In this document: positions 35,972 to 44,971 of the stretch, piece by piece
Layout: every line of letters starts with the position of its first letter
How positions within the stretch are numbered: the first letter of the stretch is position 1
Source of the DNA: Thermoplasmata archaeon
Lineage (GTDB): Archaea > Thermoplasmatota > Thermoplasmata > Lutacidiplasmatales > UBA184
DNA: 60,680 bases
Direction: 5' to 3'
Assembly (NCBI GenBank): GCA_028864975.1
Contig: JAGWLG010000020.1
Location: forward strand, 1 to 60,680
The notes under the pieces: generated by a model
Database searches by the model: none
What the model was told of the DNA's origin: nothing
The model's input: the letters and a program-made list of their open reading frames with translations, nothing else
Program-made: the position numbers and the translations under genes

Positions 35972-37882
35972 ATGAGGACGGGGAAAACGCGCCCCCGGGG
36001 GAGGGCGCGCATCGTCCCGCTCGGGCTCACCGGCCTCCTTCTCATCGTCCTGCTCGCCCCCTTCTCCCTCGCGACGGCCCTCCCGTTCCGACCCTCAGCG
36101 ACAGGACATCCCGCCATCGTCGACCAGAACTCCGGTGGAGCCCAGCTGCCCTGTACCGCCGCCTCGAACGTCTCGGGGTTTGCCTACTGCATCCGGGCGA
36201 TCAACGGCGCCGGCGGGCCTGCGAACCAAACCGTCACGGCGGACAACTCCACGGCCGCCTCGGCCATGGTTCTGTCCCTGGCCTCGACCCCGAAGCTGGA
36301 GTTCATGTGGTATTGCGGAGCCCCGACGTGGACGCACGTATCCCAGGTCCTGTTCACCATGAGCATCCTGGGGGCCGAGGTCATCCACGACCCGGTGTCG
36401 ATCTACGGACCTCCGTCCAACAACTACTCGGTGTGCTATTCCGGTCTGCCGCTCACGAACCGAACGCAGATCCAGCCCCTGCAGACCTTGGAGACCTGGT
36501 CGTGGGCCCTCTCCGGCGTCTTCCTGGGATCGGTCTCCTTCTACGACGACCACGGACAGCTTCTGGGCAACGCGACGACGTTCTACGTGAAGGTCCTCCC
36601 TGTCTACCCGCCGTTCACGGTCTTCACGATCCCGTTGATGCTCGTCGCGGTCTACGAGCTCTACCAGACCGTACGCGACCTGAGAGACCTGCAGCGTGCG
36701 AGGCCGAAGGGTCTCCGGAAGCAGGCCGCCCCTGCGGCCGCCCCGTCCACCGCTCGGGCGGCTCCCGCACCCACTGCACCCGCTCCAGTAGCAGCCCCTG
36801 TCGCGGCTCCGCCAGTGCCTCGACCCGTGCCAGCCACCCCAGCCCCGACGCCGGCCCCCTCCTGGTCCCCCCCGCCTGCCGCCGTGGCACCCGCGGTCGC
36901 CGCTCCTGCGACGGCCCCTGCGCCCGCGGTGTTCCAGACCCCGACCTCAGCGTCCCCGCCCCCGAGCCCTCCGATGACCTACGCGCCCGCGGCCTCACCC
37001 ACGCCGTCGGCGGCTTCCCCCCCTGCGGCGCGCCCCGCGGCTGGGTCGACCCCGCCCCCAACACCTACCCCAACACCTACCCCGACACCCTACTACCCGC
37101 CCACCCCGATCTCTTCTCCTCCGGTCGCGACACCGGCGGTCCCACCCGTTACTCCCCCGACGGTTCCTTCCACGCCCCCGGTAGCTGTCGCACCCCGGCC
37201 GACGACCGCCGAGCCCCGAACCTATCCCTCGACTCCTCCTACACCGGCGATATCTGGCGCTCCCCCGCCGACCCCGGTATGGGGGACCCCCTCGCCCCCC
37301 GCGGCCCCGCCGATGGCACCCCCGGTCGCTCCGATCCCCTCTTCAGGTTCTCCGTACGCGGCGCCCTCGCCGGCCACTCCACCCGCCTATGCCCCGCCAG
37401 GTCCCCCTCCGGCAGCGCCCCCTAGCTACGCTCCTCCTCAAGCTGCGCCACCCCCCGTTGCGACCCCGCCCTCGCCGCCCAGCGCTCCTCCGCCGACGTT
37501 TGCTCCTGCCCCTGCGGCGCCCAAGCCCTCGAAGTGGTGGAAGCGGGGAGCCACGCCACCTCCGGCGGCGCCCCCGGCGCAGGTTCCACCACCTGCCGCT
37601 CCACCTCCGGTCTCGGCCCCACCGCCCTCCACCCCTCCCCCGGCTATCCCTCCATCGCCGCAGACTTCTCCCGCGCCGTTCCCCCCGCAGCCCAGCCCGC
37701 CACCCGTGAGCGGCTCGCCTCCTGCGCCTCCCGCCCCGCCGTTTGGCGGAGGGGCCTGGGGATACTTGCCTGCCCTTCCCGCGACGCCACCTGGGTCACC
37801 CCCACCTCCTCTTCCCGGGGCCCCCCCGACCCCGGATCCTAAAGCGAAGCGGCCCACGGACGGTCCTGGAGGCCAGAGCTGA
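35972..37882 (+). CDS. Membrane protein with a ~400-residue Pro/Ala-rich cytoplasmic tail
   Basis: 636 residues. An N-terminal signal or anchor helix (LGLTGLLLIVLLAPFSLATAL) precedes an extracellular domain of about 175 residues containing several cysteines (LPCTAAS, AYCIRA, WYCGAP, VCYSGLP) and NxS/T sequons. A second helix near 212-232 (FTVFTIPLMLVAVYELY) leads into a short charged segment and then about 390 residues made mostly of Pro, Ala, Thr and Ser with recurring APPP, PTPTPT and PPSYAPP units. The tail is predicted cytoplasmic and disordered. The stop overlaps the ATG of a membrane DUF835 protein (TGATG), so the two are co-translated and probably work together. No family recognised for the ectodomain. 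Confidence 0.7.
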   Translation: MRTGKTRPRGRARIVPLGLTGLLLIVLLAPFSLATALPFRPSATGHPAIVDQNSGGAQLPCTAASNVSGFAYCIRAINGAGGPANQTVTADNSTAASAMVLSLASTPKLEFMWYCGAPTWTHVSQVLFTMSILGAEVIHDPVSIYGPPSNNYSVCYSGLPLTNRTQIQPLQTLETWSWALSGVFLGSVSFYDDHGQLLGNATTFYVKVLPVYPPFTVFTIPLMLVAVYELYQTVRDLRDLQRARPKGLRKQAAPAAAPSTARAAPAPTAPAPVAAPVAAPPVPRPVPATPAPTPAPSWSPPPAAVAPAVAAPATAPAPAVFQTPTSASPPPSPPMTYAPAASPTPSAASPPAARPAAGSTPPPTPTPTPTPTPYYPPTPISSPPVATPAVPPVTPPTVPSTPPVAVAPRPTTAEPRTYPSTPPTPAISGAPPPTPVWGTPSPPAAPPMAPPVAPIPSSGSPYAAPSPATPPAYAPPGPPPAAPPSYAPPQAAPPPVATPPSPPSAPPPTFAPAPAAPKPSKWWKRGATPPPAAPPAQVPPPAAPPPVSAPPPSTPPPAIPPSPQTSPAPFPPQPSPPPVSGSPPAPPAPPFGGGAWGYLPALPATPPGSPPPPLPGAPPTPDPKAKRPTDGPGGQS

Positions 37883-38874
37883 TGGCCGACGAATCCGAGA
37901 GCGCCCCCGCTAAGTTGGTGGTCGCCCGCAACGTCGCCGGCAGCGGCGTGGTCCTTGGGATCGCCAGCGGGCTCCTCCTGTGGCTCGGAGGGTACGTGGG
38001 CCCGATCCTGTTCATTCCCTTCGTCATCCTCGGAGCGGTCCTTGGCGGGGTCCTCTTCGGGATCCCGGCCTATGCGTTCGAGCGGAAGGTCATGAGGGAA
38101 CGCAGGCAGGCTGCCGACGAGGCAGCTGCGCGGAAGGCCGAAGAAGCGGCCCAGGCGCGGGCACGACAGGCCGCGGCGAGCCCGGCCGCGGCCGCTCCTG
38201 CCGCCGCACCGGTGGTCGTCTTCGTTGGAGGGGCCTCCGGTGCCTACGCGGCGGCCCAGCCCTCCGTGGTCGGCGTGCCGGGTTACGGCGGGCAGGCGGC
38301 GGGCGCCGCCGCGGGCGCCTCGAGCTGGACCCCGATGGGGAGTGCGCCGACGGCGGCCTCTCCGTCCTCCTCGTCGACCCCTTCGTCCGCCCCAGCCAAG
38401 AAGGAGCCCCCCGTGTGGCCGCTCCAAGAACCGCTCTGCATCCTCGAGACCGGTCGCGAGAAGGACGCCTGGGAGGCTGCGCGTGCGCTCAACCTGCCCC
38501 CGGAGAAGGTGATCGGGTTCACGACCTTCCCGCCCGAGGAAATCGCGAAGGAGTTCGGCCTCCCGATCCCCGCCCTGCACAAGGTCTCGCGCGTGGAAGC
38601 CGAGGCGAACGTGGACCCGGGGGACCTCGAGCGGATCGGAAACTTCATCGAGCGCCACTTGGATGGCGGCGAGGGGCGCGTGGTCGTCCTCCCCTCCGTC
38701 GAGAACCTGGTCGAGGCCGGGAACGTGCGGAACGTCCGACGGTTGCTCGAGGTGGTCCGAGACCTGGCCCAGGGGTCCCATGGCTCGATGCTCGTGACCC
38801 TCGACCCGGTCTCCCTGCCGGAAGCCCACGTGACGCTCCTGGAGCGTGGCGCGTTCAAGATCGAACGGTCCTAG
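37882..38874 (+). CDS. Membrane-bound DUF835 protein
   Basis: 330 residues. Two membrane helices at about 13-62 (VVLGIASGLLLWLGGYVGPILF and onward) are followed by an Ala/Glu/Arg-rich coiled coil (70-105), a flexible Ala/Ser/Gly linker and, from about 178, a DUF835 domain: LCILETGREKDAWEAA, VIGFTTFPPEEI, then VVVLPSVENLVEAGNVRNV and SMLVTLDPVSLPEAHVTLLE. DUF835 is an archaeal domain of unknown function, often attached to sensor or ATPase modules. The start codon overlaps the stop of the Pro-rich membrane protein by one base. The same domain is inserted in the STAND ATPase at 152-3325. Confidence 0.75.
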   Translation: MADESESAPAKLVVARNVAGSGVVLGIASGLLLWLGGYVGPILFIPFVILGAVLGGVLFGIPAYAFERKVMRERRQAADEAAARKAEEAAQARARQAAASPAAAAPAAAPVVVFVGGASGAYAAAQPSVVGVPGYGGQAAGAAAGASSWTPMGSAPTAASPSSSSTPSSAPAKKEPPVWPLQEPLCILETGREKDAWEAARALNLPPEKVIGFTTFPPEEIAKEFGLPIPALHKVSRVEAEANVDPGDLERIGNFIERHLDGGEGRVVVLPSVENLVEAGNVRNVRRLLEVVRDLAQGSHGSMLVTLDPVSLPEAHVTLLERGAFKIERS

Positions 38875-38998
38875 GGCCCTCGCGATTTGCGGTGTGGCCT
38901 CACGAAATACGCAGTCGCCTCTACTTCTGAGGCGCTCGACGCGTACCTTCGACCCTCCGGCTTATGGCCCACGGAAAAGGTCCGCCGCCAGGTCCACC

Positions 38999-41641
38999 AT
39001 GCGCGGCGCGACCCTGGCGCTTTCTGCGTTCGTCCTGCTGCTCCTGATCGTGGGGGCCACGGCCCCCGGCACGTCGACCCGAGGGTCCCCCGCCGCACAG
39101 AGTTCGCCTGTCACCGTTGCCCCTCCTTCGTCGCTAGGCGCGTCTCCGCTGTACACTCCCGTCTTCCCCAGCCCGATCCGTCACGTGATCATCGTGTACC
39201 TGGAGAACGAGGAGGCTTCCAGCGTGCTCGGAACGGGCGCCTACGAGACCCACCTCGCCTACCACTACGCCTACGCGAACCAGTACTACGCGACGACCCA
39301 CCCCTCGGCGCCCAACTACCTCTCGGCCACCTCTGGCAGTTACTTCAATCAGTCCGGGAGCGACGCGTACAACATCTGGAAGTCGATCAACATCGCCGAC
39401 CTCGTCCAGAACGCGGGGGAGACGTGGGGCGGGTTCGATGAGAGCATGACCGCACCGTGCAGCGTGAACGACAGCTACCCTTACGCGGTGAAGCACAACC
39501 CGCTCACCTACTACGCCGACATCATCTACAACCACGCCAGCCGGTGCAATCCCAACGACCTCGACTTCAACGCCTGGAACTCGGATGTGTCGGCGGGGAC
39601 GGTCCCCAACTACGCGTTCATCAGCCCCAACCTCCTGGACGACGGGCACGACACCGGGGTCTCCTACGCCGACAACTGGCTCTCCGGTTGGCTCGCGCCG
39701 CTCATCAACAACACGGCGCTCTTCTCGACGAGCGTGTTCTTCATCACCTACGACGAGGGCTCTTCCAACAACGGGTACAACGGGACCGCCGGCGGGAACG
39801 TCTTCATGACCGCGGTGAGCCCGTACTCGCACTTTGGGTACTGGTCGCAGAAGCAGTACTCGCACTGGAACCTGCTCACGACCTCCGAGTGGTTGCTCGG
39901 CCTCACCGGCCACACCTACCACAACGACAACTGGACCCAATGGCCTCCGATGAAGGACCTCTTCTCCTTCCCGGCCCCAGGGCACCCCCCGTCGCACTAC
40001 GTCCTCCAGGGGACCGTAGGGGGAACCGGGGGGTCGCCCATCTCGGGCGCGACCGTTTCGACCACCCTCGGGAACACGTCGACCACGGCATCGAACGGCA
40101 CCTACCGGTTCTACCTGCTGAACGGCTCCTACACGCTCACCGCTTCGGCCCCCGGCTACACGAGCCAGACCCAAGGGGCGACCGTGGCGGGGGCGTCCCA
40201 GACCTTGGACTTCAATCTGACCGCCTCGGGAGGGCCGCGGACCTACCTCGTGTCGGGGACGGTCCAGGCGAACTATCCTTCCACCTCCGCGCTCGCTGGA
40301 GCCTCGGTCTTCGTTAATGCGACCGGAGGGAGCGGGTCCTACACCGCGACGTCCTCCGGGATCGGGACCTTCGAGCTCAATCTGACGAACGGGAGCTACA
40401 CGGTGGTCGCGACCCACCCCTACGACGCGTCCGCCACCAGCACCCTGACGATCTCGGGAGGGCCGTCCTCGGCCACCCTCACGTTGACCCCACGCCCCCT
40501 TTCGATCACGGTCTCGAGCTCCGTCCCCTCCATCTATGTAGGGAACACCGGCCGCCTCACGGTGAGCGCGACGATGCCGAGCGGGGCCCCCGCCACCGGC
40601 GCGGTCCTGTCGCTCAGCTCCACGCCCCTTTCGCTCCCGTTCTCCCCGGCGACTTTGCTGACCGTTCCGGCGAACGGGACCGGGTTCGTCTCGTTCGTCG
40701 CACCCACCACGAGCTCGAGCACCCTCGTGACCGTGACCGCGAGCGTCGCGAGCGGTTCGAACTACCCTGGTTCGGGGACCGGGACGGTCACAGTGGTCCC
40801 GAGCGGCACCGTCCTCCCAGCGACCGTGAGCGGTGTCGTGTTCAATGCGACCTCCCACGCGGTGATCTCTGGGGCGAGCGTGGTCGTGAGCGTTCAGTCT
40901 TCCGGGGCCCTCGTCCAGACCCTGACGACCAGCACTTTGGGCGCCTTCACGGCGAGCGGTCTCGCGCCAGGGACCTACACCTTCCAGGCGTCCGATGCGG
41001 GGTACTACCCCGCGGAACGCAACGTCAGCGCCGCCGCGGGCTCCAACCTCCCGAACAACGACCTGAACCTCACCCCCCAGGTTCGGGGGTCCCAGGGGGG
41101 CAGCCCCTCGGTCACGGTCTCGGCGAACCCGACGAGCGGGACGGCTCCGCTCTCCGTCACCTTCTCCGGCGCTGCGACCGGGGGCACCCCGCCGTACACG
41201 TTCGCCTGGTCCTTCGGCGACACGGCGACGAGCACGCTCCAGGACCCGACCCACACCTATGGGGTCGGGACGTTCACCGCTACGTTGTCGGTCACCGATG
41301 CCCAGGGCAGGACCGGCCGCGGGAGCGTGGGGGTCACGGTAACGAGCGGAAGCGGTCCGACCTCTACGCCGAGCGCCGGCCCGCTGTCGTGGCTCACCTC
41401 GAACCCGCTCCTCCTCCTCGCCGTGCTCGCCACCGTTGCGGCCGTGGCTGCGTTCATCGCCCTCGCGGTGCGCAGGCGCAGGTCTCCTCCGAACGAGGGC
41501 ATGACGGCGTGGGAAGGAGCCGGCCCTGTGAGCGCGGACCCTGGAACCGCGACAACCTACGCGCCCTACCCTGGCGAGCCTGTGAATCCGGGGCCGCCCC
41601 CCGGCAGAGGTTCCTTCGGGTCCTACCCTGGTCAACGGTAG
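38999..41641 (+). CDS. Surface phosphoesterase (PF04185 type) with Ig/PKD domains
   Basis: 880 residues. After a signal peptide (LALSAFVLLLLIVGATAPG) the catalytic domain, residues about 55-330, resembles the phosphoesterase/acid phosphatase family that includes phospholipase C: PIRHVIIVYLENEE (nucleophile and metal region), THPSAPNYLSATSG, SPNLLDDGHDTG and FFITYDEGSSNNG. Two carboxypeptidase-regulatory-like beta domains, Ig-like domains and one PKD domain (WSFGDTATS) follow. A membrane helix (LLLLAVLATVAAVAAFIALAV) and a basic, Pro/Gly-rich tail anchor it. It probably hydrolyses phosphate esters outside the cell, perhaps to obtain phosphate. The ATG at 38999 directly precedes the signal peptide. 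Confidence 0.8.
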   Translation: MRGATLALSAFVLLLLIVGATAPGTSTRGSPAAQSSPVTVAPPSSLGASPLYTPVFPSPIRHVIIVYLENEEASSVLGTGAYETHLAYHYAYANQYYATTHPSAPNYLSATSGSYFNQSGSDAYNIWKSINIADLVQNAGETWGGFDESMTAPCSVNDSYPYAVKHNPLTYYADIIYNHASRCNPNDLDFNAWNSDVSAGTVPNYAFISPNLLDDGHDTGVSYADNWLSGWLAPLINNTALFSTSVFFITYDEGSSNNGYNGTAGGNVFMTAVSPYSHFGYWSQKQYSHWNLLTTSEWLLGLTGHTYHNDNWTQWPPMKDLFSFPAPGHPPSHYVLQGTVGGTGGSPISGATVSTTLGNTSTTASNGTYRFYLLNGSYTLTASAPGYTSQTQGATVAGASQTLDFNLTASGGPRTYLVSGTVQANYPSTSALAGASVFVNATGGSGSYTATSSGIGTFELNLTNGSYTVVATHPYDASATSTLTISGGPSSATLTLTPRPLSITVSSSVPSIYVGNTGRLTVSATMPSGAPATGAVLSLSSTPLSLPFSPATLLTVPANGTGFVSFVAPTTSSSTLVTVTASVASGSNYPGSGTGTVTVVPSGTVLPATVSGVVFNATSHAVISGASVVVSVQSSGALVQTLTTSTLGAFTASGLAPGTYTFQASDAGYYPAERNVSAAAGSNLPNNDLNLTPQVRGSQGGSPSVTVSANPTSGTAPLSVTFSGAATGGTPPYTFAWSFGDTATSTLQDPTHTYGVGTFTATLSVTDAQGRTGRGSVGVTVTSGSGPTSTPSAGPLSWLTSNPLLLLAVLATVAAVAAFIALAVRRRRSPPNEGMTAWEGAGPVSADPGTATTYAPYPGEPVNPGPPPGRGSFGSYPGQR

Positions 41642-41716
41642 GGACCGAGGGGCAGGCCCTTTCGCCCTCGTTCCGCAGCTCCCATCTCCGGAGCGGGGCC
41701 GACCGTCGGCATCCAC

Positions 41717-44700
41717 TTGAGCTCCGACACTTGCCTTCGACAGGAGGTCGGCCTCCTGAGCGAACCCCGTCTGGTCTCCTGGCCCCTGGGCACCCTCGAC
41801 CGAGGCCCCTACGTGGACCGCTGTCGTGAGGTCCTGCGAGCCGGAGGGAGCCGCCCGCTCCCGTCCCCGCAGGTGACTCGAGGGGGGAGCCTCAAGGATC
41901 CGCGAAGCGGAGTGAGGTCCTGCCTCTACCTCTGCGGCACGGAGCGTCTCGCCCGAGGGGTGCGCGAGGAGCTCGCCGCGAGGTCGGGCGGAGTGGTCTT
42001 CGAAGGGAGCGTCGCAACGCTGGACGCGGTGCTCGAGAGCTACACCCTCCCGGCCGAGCGGGTACCCGACGAGGAGTTCCGCCTTCGTCTGTGGGCCGAG
42101 CTTCGCCGACAGGACTCCGCCCAGGTCTCGGGGGGAACGCTCGGTTTCGTGAATGCCCTTGCCGAGGCTTGGAGCGTCCTCTGTCGGGAGGGGCGCTATG
42201 AGGGGGAGCCGTGGGAGGACCCGGCGCTCTCGCCTCTGCTCGCACCCCTCCATCGGGTCAGAGAGCAGCTTCAGAAAGAAGGTCGCAAGGAGAAGGCCTC
42301 GCTGCTGCGAGAGCTCCCCCACAGGGTGCTCGAGCGGCCGGTCCGGCTCGAGTGCCTCGTGGTGGAGGGGTTCGAAGGGTTTCCGCCCCTTCTTTCGGCG
42401 ATCATCGACGCGCTCGCCTCGGGAGCGGGCGAGTGCTGGGTCCTGACCGAGGGTGAGACCTTGCACCCCCCACACTGGGAAGTCCCCCGGGAAGGCCCCT
42501 CGGCGCTCCCTCCGGGTCGCCGGGGGAGCGGCCCGACCCCGCGGGCGGTCCCTGCCACCGTCCTGGGGGCGTGGGCTCGGGCGAGCGCCGTACCGGAGGT
42601 CCCCACGCCGCTTCCGAAGGTCCGACTTCTCTCCCACCTCGCGGGGGAGCGCGAGGAGACGGAGGCGTTTGCGAGGGAGGCGAGGAGGATCCTCGAGGCG
42701 GAGCCCACGGCGAGCGTCGTCGTCGCCGTCCCAGCTCTGCCCACCTACGCCCCTCGCATCCGGGAGACCTTCCCCAGGTACGGGCTGCGCCCCCAGGTCC
42801 GGCTCCCCCCCGCGCTCCTCGCGTCCTCGGGCGCCCAGCCGGTCCGTCGGCTGCTCGAGCTCGTTCGCGACGACCTTCCTCACGCGAGCATGATGGAGCT
42901 GCTCGAGGACTTGGAGGCCTTAGGGACCCTGGAGAAGTTCTTCGGTGCGGGGACGCGGGCCGGTCCGATCGACCGGCGGACCCGTGAGGCCCGCGCCGTC
43001 GCCGGAGCCGAGGCGTTCACGAGACAGCTCTCCGAGCACGCGACCGAGCTCCGGCAAGAGGGGGACCAGGAGGAGGCGGAAGCGTTCGACCGCATGGCCG
43101 CGGGGTTCGGGAGGCTTCTCGAGGTGCTCGCTCCCCTCAAGGGTACGCGAACTCCCTCGGAGTTCCTGGCGATCCTTCGGACCATCCACACGAGCCTGGG
43201 CTATCCTTCGGGTCCGGGGACGGGCGGACCCGTGGCCGTTCTCGACGGGCTGGAGGAGCTCTTCCGATCGTTGGAGAGGTCCCGGCCGGACTGGACCTTC
43301 GGAGACCTTGCCCAGCTCCTCGAGGTCGCGCTCGCGATCACCTCGGGGAGGGAGCGGGCCCCCCTCCCGGGGATCCTGGTCACGGGACTCCACGACGCGG
43401 GGCTTCTCGATGCGGACCATGTGCTCCTGGGCGGGCTCTCCGAGAACCTGGTCCCCGCGGACCGCCCGAGCCCGCTCATCCCGGCGGCGTCCCGAGCACG
43501 CGCGGGTCTCCCGGGAGGGGAAGAACTGGTGCAACGGGAGCGCGTCCGCCTCGCCCGCGTCCTCGCACGCGCCCGCGTGAGCGTGGTCCTCTCCTACCCC
43601 TCACGGAGCGGCGAGAGCGAAGTGCTTCCCTCGCTGCTCCTGAACGACCTCCTCGCCTGCTCGAGCCCCGTATTGGTCGCGAACGGAGCGTCGCCGGGGA
43701 CGAGCGGCCCCGCCTGCTCCTTGGAAGAGGCCCAGGTCCTGGTCGGCAGGACCCTCGGCGCCGCTCCCGCGGGTCCTGCTGGGGAGCTCACGCCCCCAGA
43801 TGGTCTTCGAGACGAGCTCCAGGGTCCTCGCTCGGCATCCTGGGCCGCGATGCTCCGAGGGATGTCCGTCGAGCGCGAGCGCCGGCGGGCACCTCGGGGG
43901 AGCCCTTGGGATGGGCCTCGAGGAGAAGTCGCGTCGCGCGAGCTGGCCCGACGGCGGTTCCCTGCGGGGCGATTCACCGTCCACGACGTCCAGGACTACT
44001 TGCACTGCCCGTACCGGTTCTACCTCGAGAGGGTGCTCGGGCTCGAGGCCCCGGAGGAAGTGAGCGATGAGGTCGACCGGGCCGACCTCGGGAGCAAGGT
44101 GCATCGAGCGCTCTTCGAGATGCTGGGCTCGCTCCGGGGCCCAGACCACAAGCTCTTACCGTTCACCCAGGAGGCGTTCCACGAGAAGGCTCCGGAACTG
44201 CATCGGAACCTTTCCGAGTTCCTCGGGCGCATCCGCCCGCGCTCCCCCGATGTCGAGAGCGTCGAGCGTCGGCTGCTGGGACCCCCGGGAGCTCCCGAAC
44301 AGGGAGCGCTCCACTCCTTTCTGCGCCACCTCCTGACCGACGCCGAGGGGGTCCGCGTCGCGTACCTGGAGCTCCCTTTCGACGACCGGGTGCCTCGCGA
44401 CCCCGCCCAGGTCGACCCCGGTCTCCGCCTGCCCCCGCTGCCCTTGGGTGAGGTGGACGGCGTGTCGCCGAGGCTCGTGGGGAGGATCGACCGCGTCGGG
44501 TTCTCTCGGCACCGACCCGCCGGGCTGGTCATCGATGACTACAAGACCGGTAGGGGACGTCCCAAGGACCAGGACTCGGCGCGCGATCAGGTCCCACAGG
44601 GTCGTGAGCTCCAGCTCCCGCTCTACATGGCGGCCGCGCTCTACGGCCTCCGTCCCACGGACCCGTCGGCCTTCCCGTACGGGATGCGGTTCGTCTGGCT

Positions 44701-44971
44701 CTCTTCGGCCTTGGAGTCCGGCTTCGTCCCGTTCCTGGCCTTCCCCCAGAAGGAGAAGGACGAGCCACGACAGCTCCAGCGGGGCATCGCGCTTGTCGAG
44801 CTCGCGGTCCGTCACGCCTCCACGGCAGCCCGAGGGGTCCTCGAGGGACGATTCCCCGTCAACGGCCGCTTCCACCACCCCGACGGAGGCTGTGCCTTCG
44901 CATCCTATTGCGAGCACGCGCGGGGGTGCCGGTTCAGCCGTCCACGGTTCGCAGGACAGGGAGCACCATGA
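41717..44971 (+). CDS. addB: AddB-like helicase-nuclease subunit
   Basis: 1,084 residues. The N-terminal 700 resemble the inactivated UvrD-like fold of AddB/RecC; I see no Walker A. The C-terminal nuclease domain (from about 750) carries VHDVQDYLHCPYRFYLERVL, GSKVHRAL, GRIDRVGF and VIDDYKTG, giving the PD-(D/E)xK active site. Cys764 plus Cys1059, Cys1065 and Cys1071 near the C-terminus form a four-cysteine set like the [4Fe-4S] staple of AddB and Cas4-type nucleases. Its stop overlaps the addA start by four bases. Together they would resect double-strand breaks. The TTG at 41717 is a weak start; GTG at 41912 is an alternative. Confidence 0.78.
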   Translation: MSSDTCLRQEVGLLSEPRLVSWPLGTLDRGPYVDRCREVLRAGGSRPLPSPQVTRGGSLKDPRSGVRSCLYLCGTERLARGVREELAARSGGVVFEGSVATLDAVLESYTLPAERVPDEEFRLRLWAELRRQDSAQVSGGTLGFVNALAEAWSVLCREGRYEGEPWEDPALSPLLAPLHRVREQLQKEGRKEKASLLRELPHRVLERPVRLECLVVEGFEGFPPLLSAIIDALASGAGECWVLTEGETLHPPHWEVPREGPSALPPGRRGSGPTPRAVPATVLGAWARASAVPEVPTPLPKVRLLSHLAGEREETEAFAREARRILEAEPTASVVVAVPALPTYAPRIRETFPRYGLRPQVRLPPALLASSGAQPVRRLLELVRDDLPHASMMELLEDLEALGTLEKFFGAGTRAGPIDRRTREARAVAGAEAFTRQLSEHATELRQEGDQEEAEAFDRMAAGFGRLLEVLAPLKGTRTPSEFLAILRTIHTSLGYPSGPGTGGPVAVLDGLEELFRSLERSRPDWTFGDLAQLLEVALAITSGRERAPLPGILVTGLHDAGLLDADHVLLGGLSENLVPADRPSPLIPAASRARAGLPGGEELVQRERVRLARVLARARVSVVLSYPSRSGESEVLPSLLLNDLLACSSPVLVANGASPGTSGPACSLEEAQVLVGRTLGAAPAGPAGELTPPDGLRDELQGPRSASWAAMLRGMSVERERRRAPRGSPWDGPRGEVASRELARRRFPAGRFTVHDVQDYLHCPYRFYLERVLGLEAPEEVSDEVDRADLGSKVHRALFEMLGSLRGPDHKLLPFTQEAFHEKAPELHRNLSEFLGRIRPRSPDVESVERRLLGPPGAPEQGALHSFLRHLLTDAEGVRVAYLELPFDDRVPRDPAQVDPGLRLPPLPLGEVDGVSPRLVGRIDRVGFSRHRPAGLVIDDYKTGRGRPKDQDSARDQVPQGRELQLPLYMAAALYGLRPTDPSAFPYGMRFVWLSSALESGFVPFLAFPQKEKDEPRQLQRGIALVELAVRHASTAARGVLEGRFPVNGRFHHPDGGCAFASYCEHARGCRFSRPRFAGQGAP

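Noticed and set aside
36720..37870. The Pro-rich tail could be a frameshifted or non-coding low-complexity tract.
   Set aside because: The frame is uninterrupted for about 390 codons, ends exactly at a TGATG overlap with the next gene and starts from a clear membrane protein.
39134..42883. A 1,249-codon open frame on the minus strand opposite the phosphoesterase and addB genes.
   Set aside because: It is Arg/Gly/Pro/Val-rich without any domain, spans two well-supported genes on the other strand and is the expected shadow of GC-rich codons.
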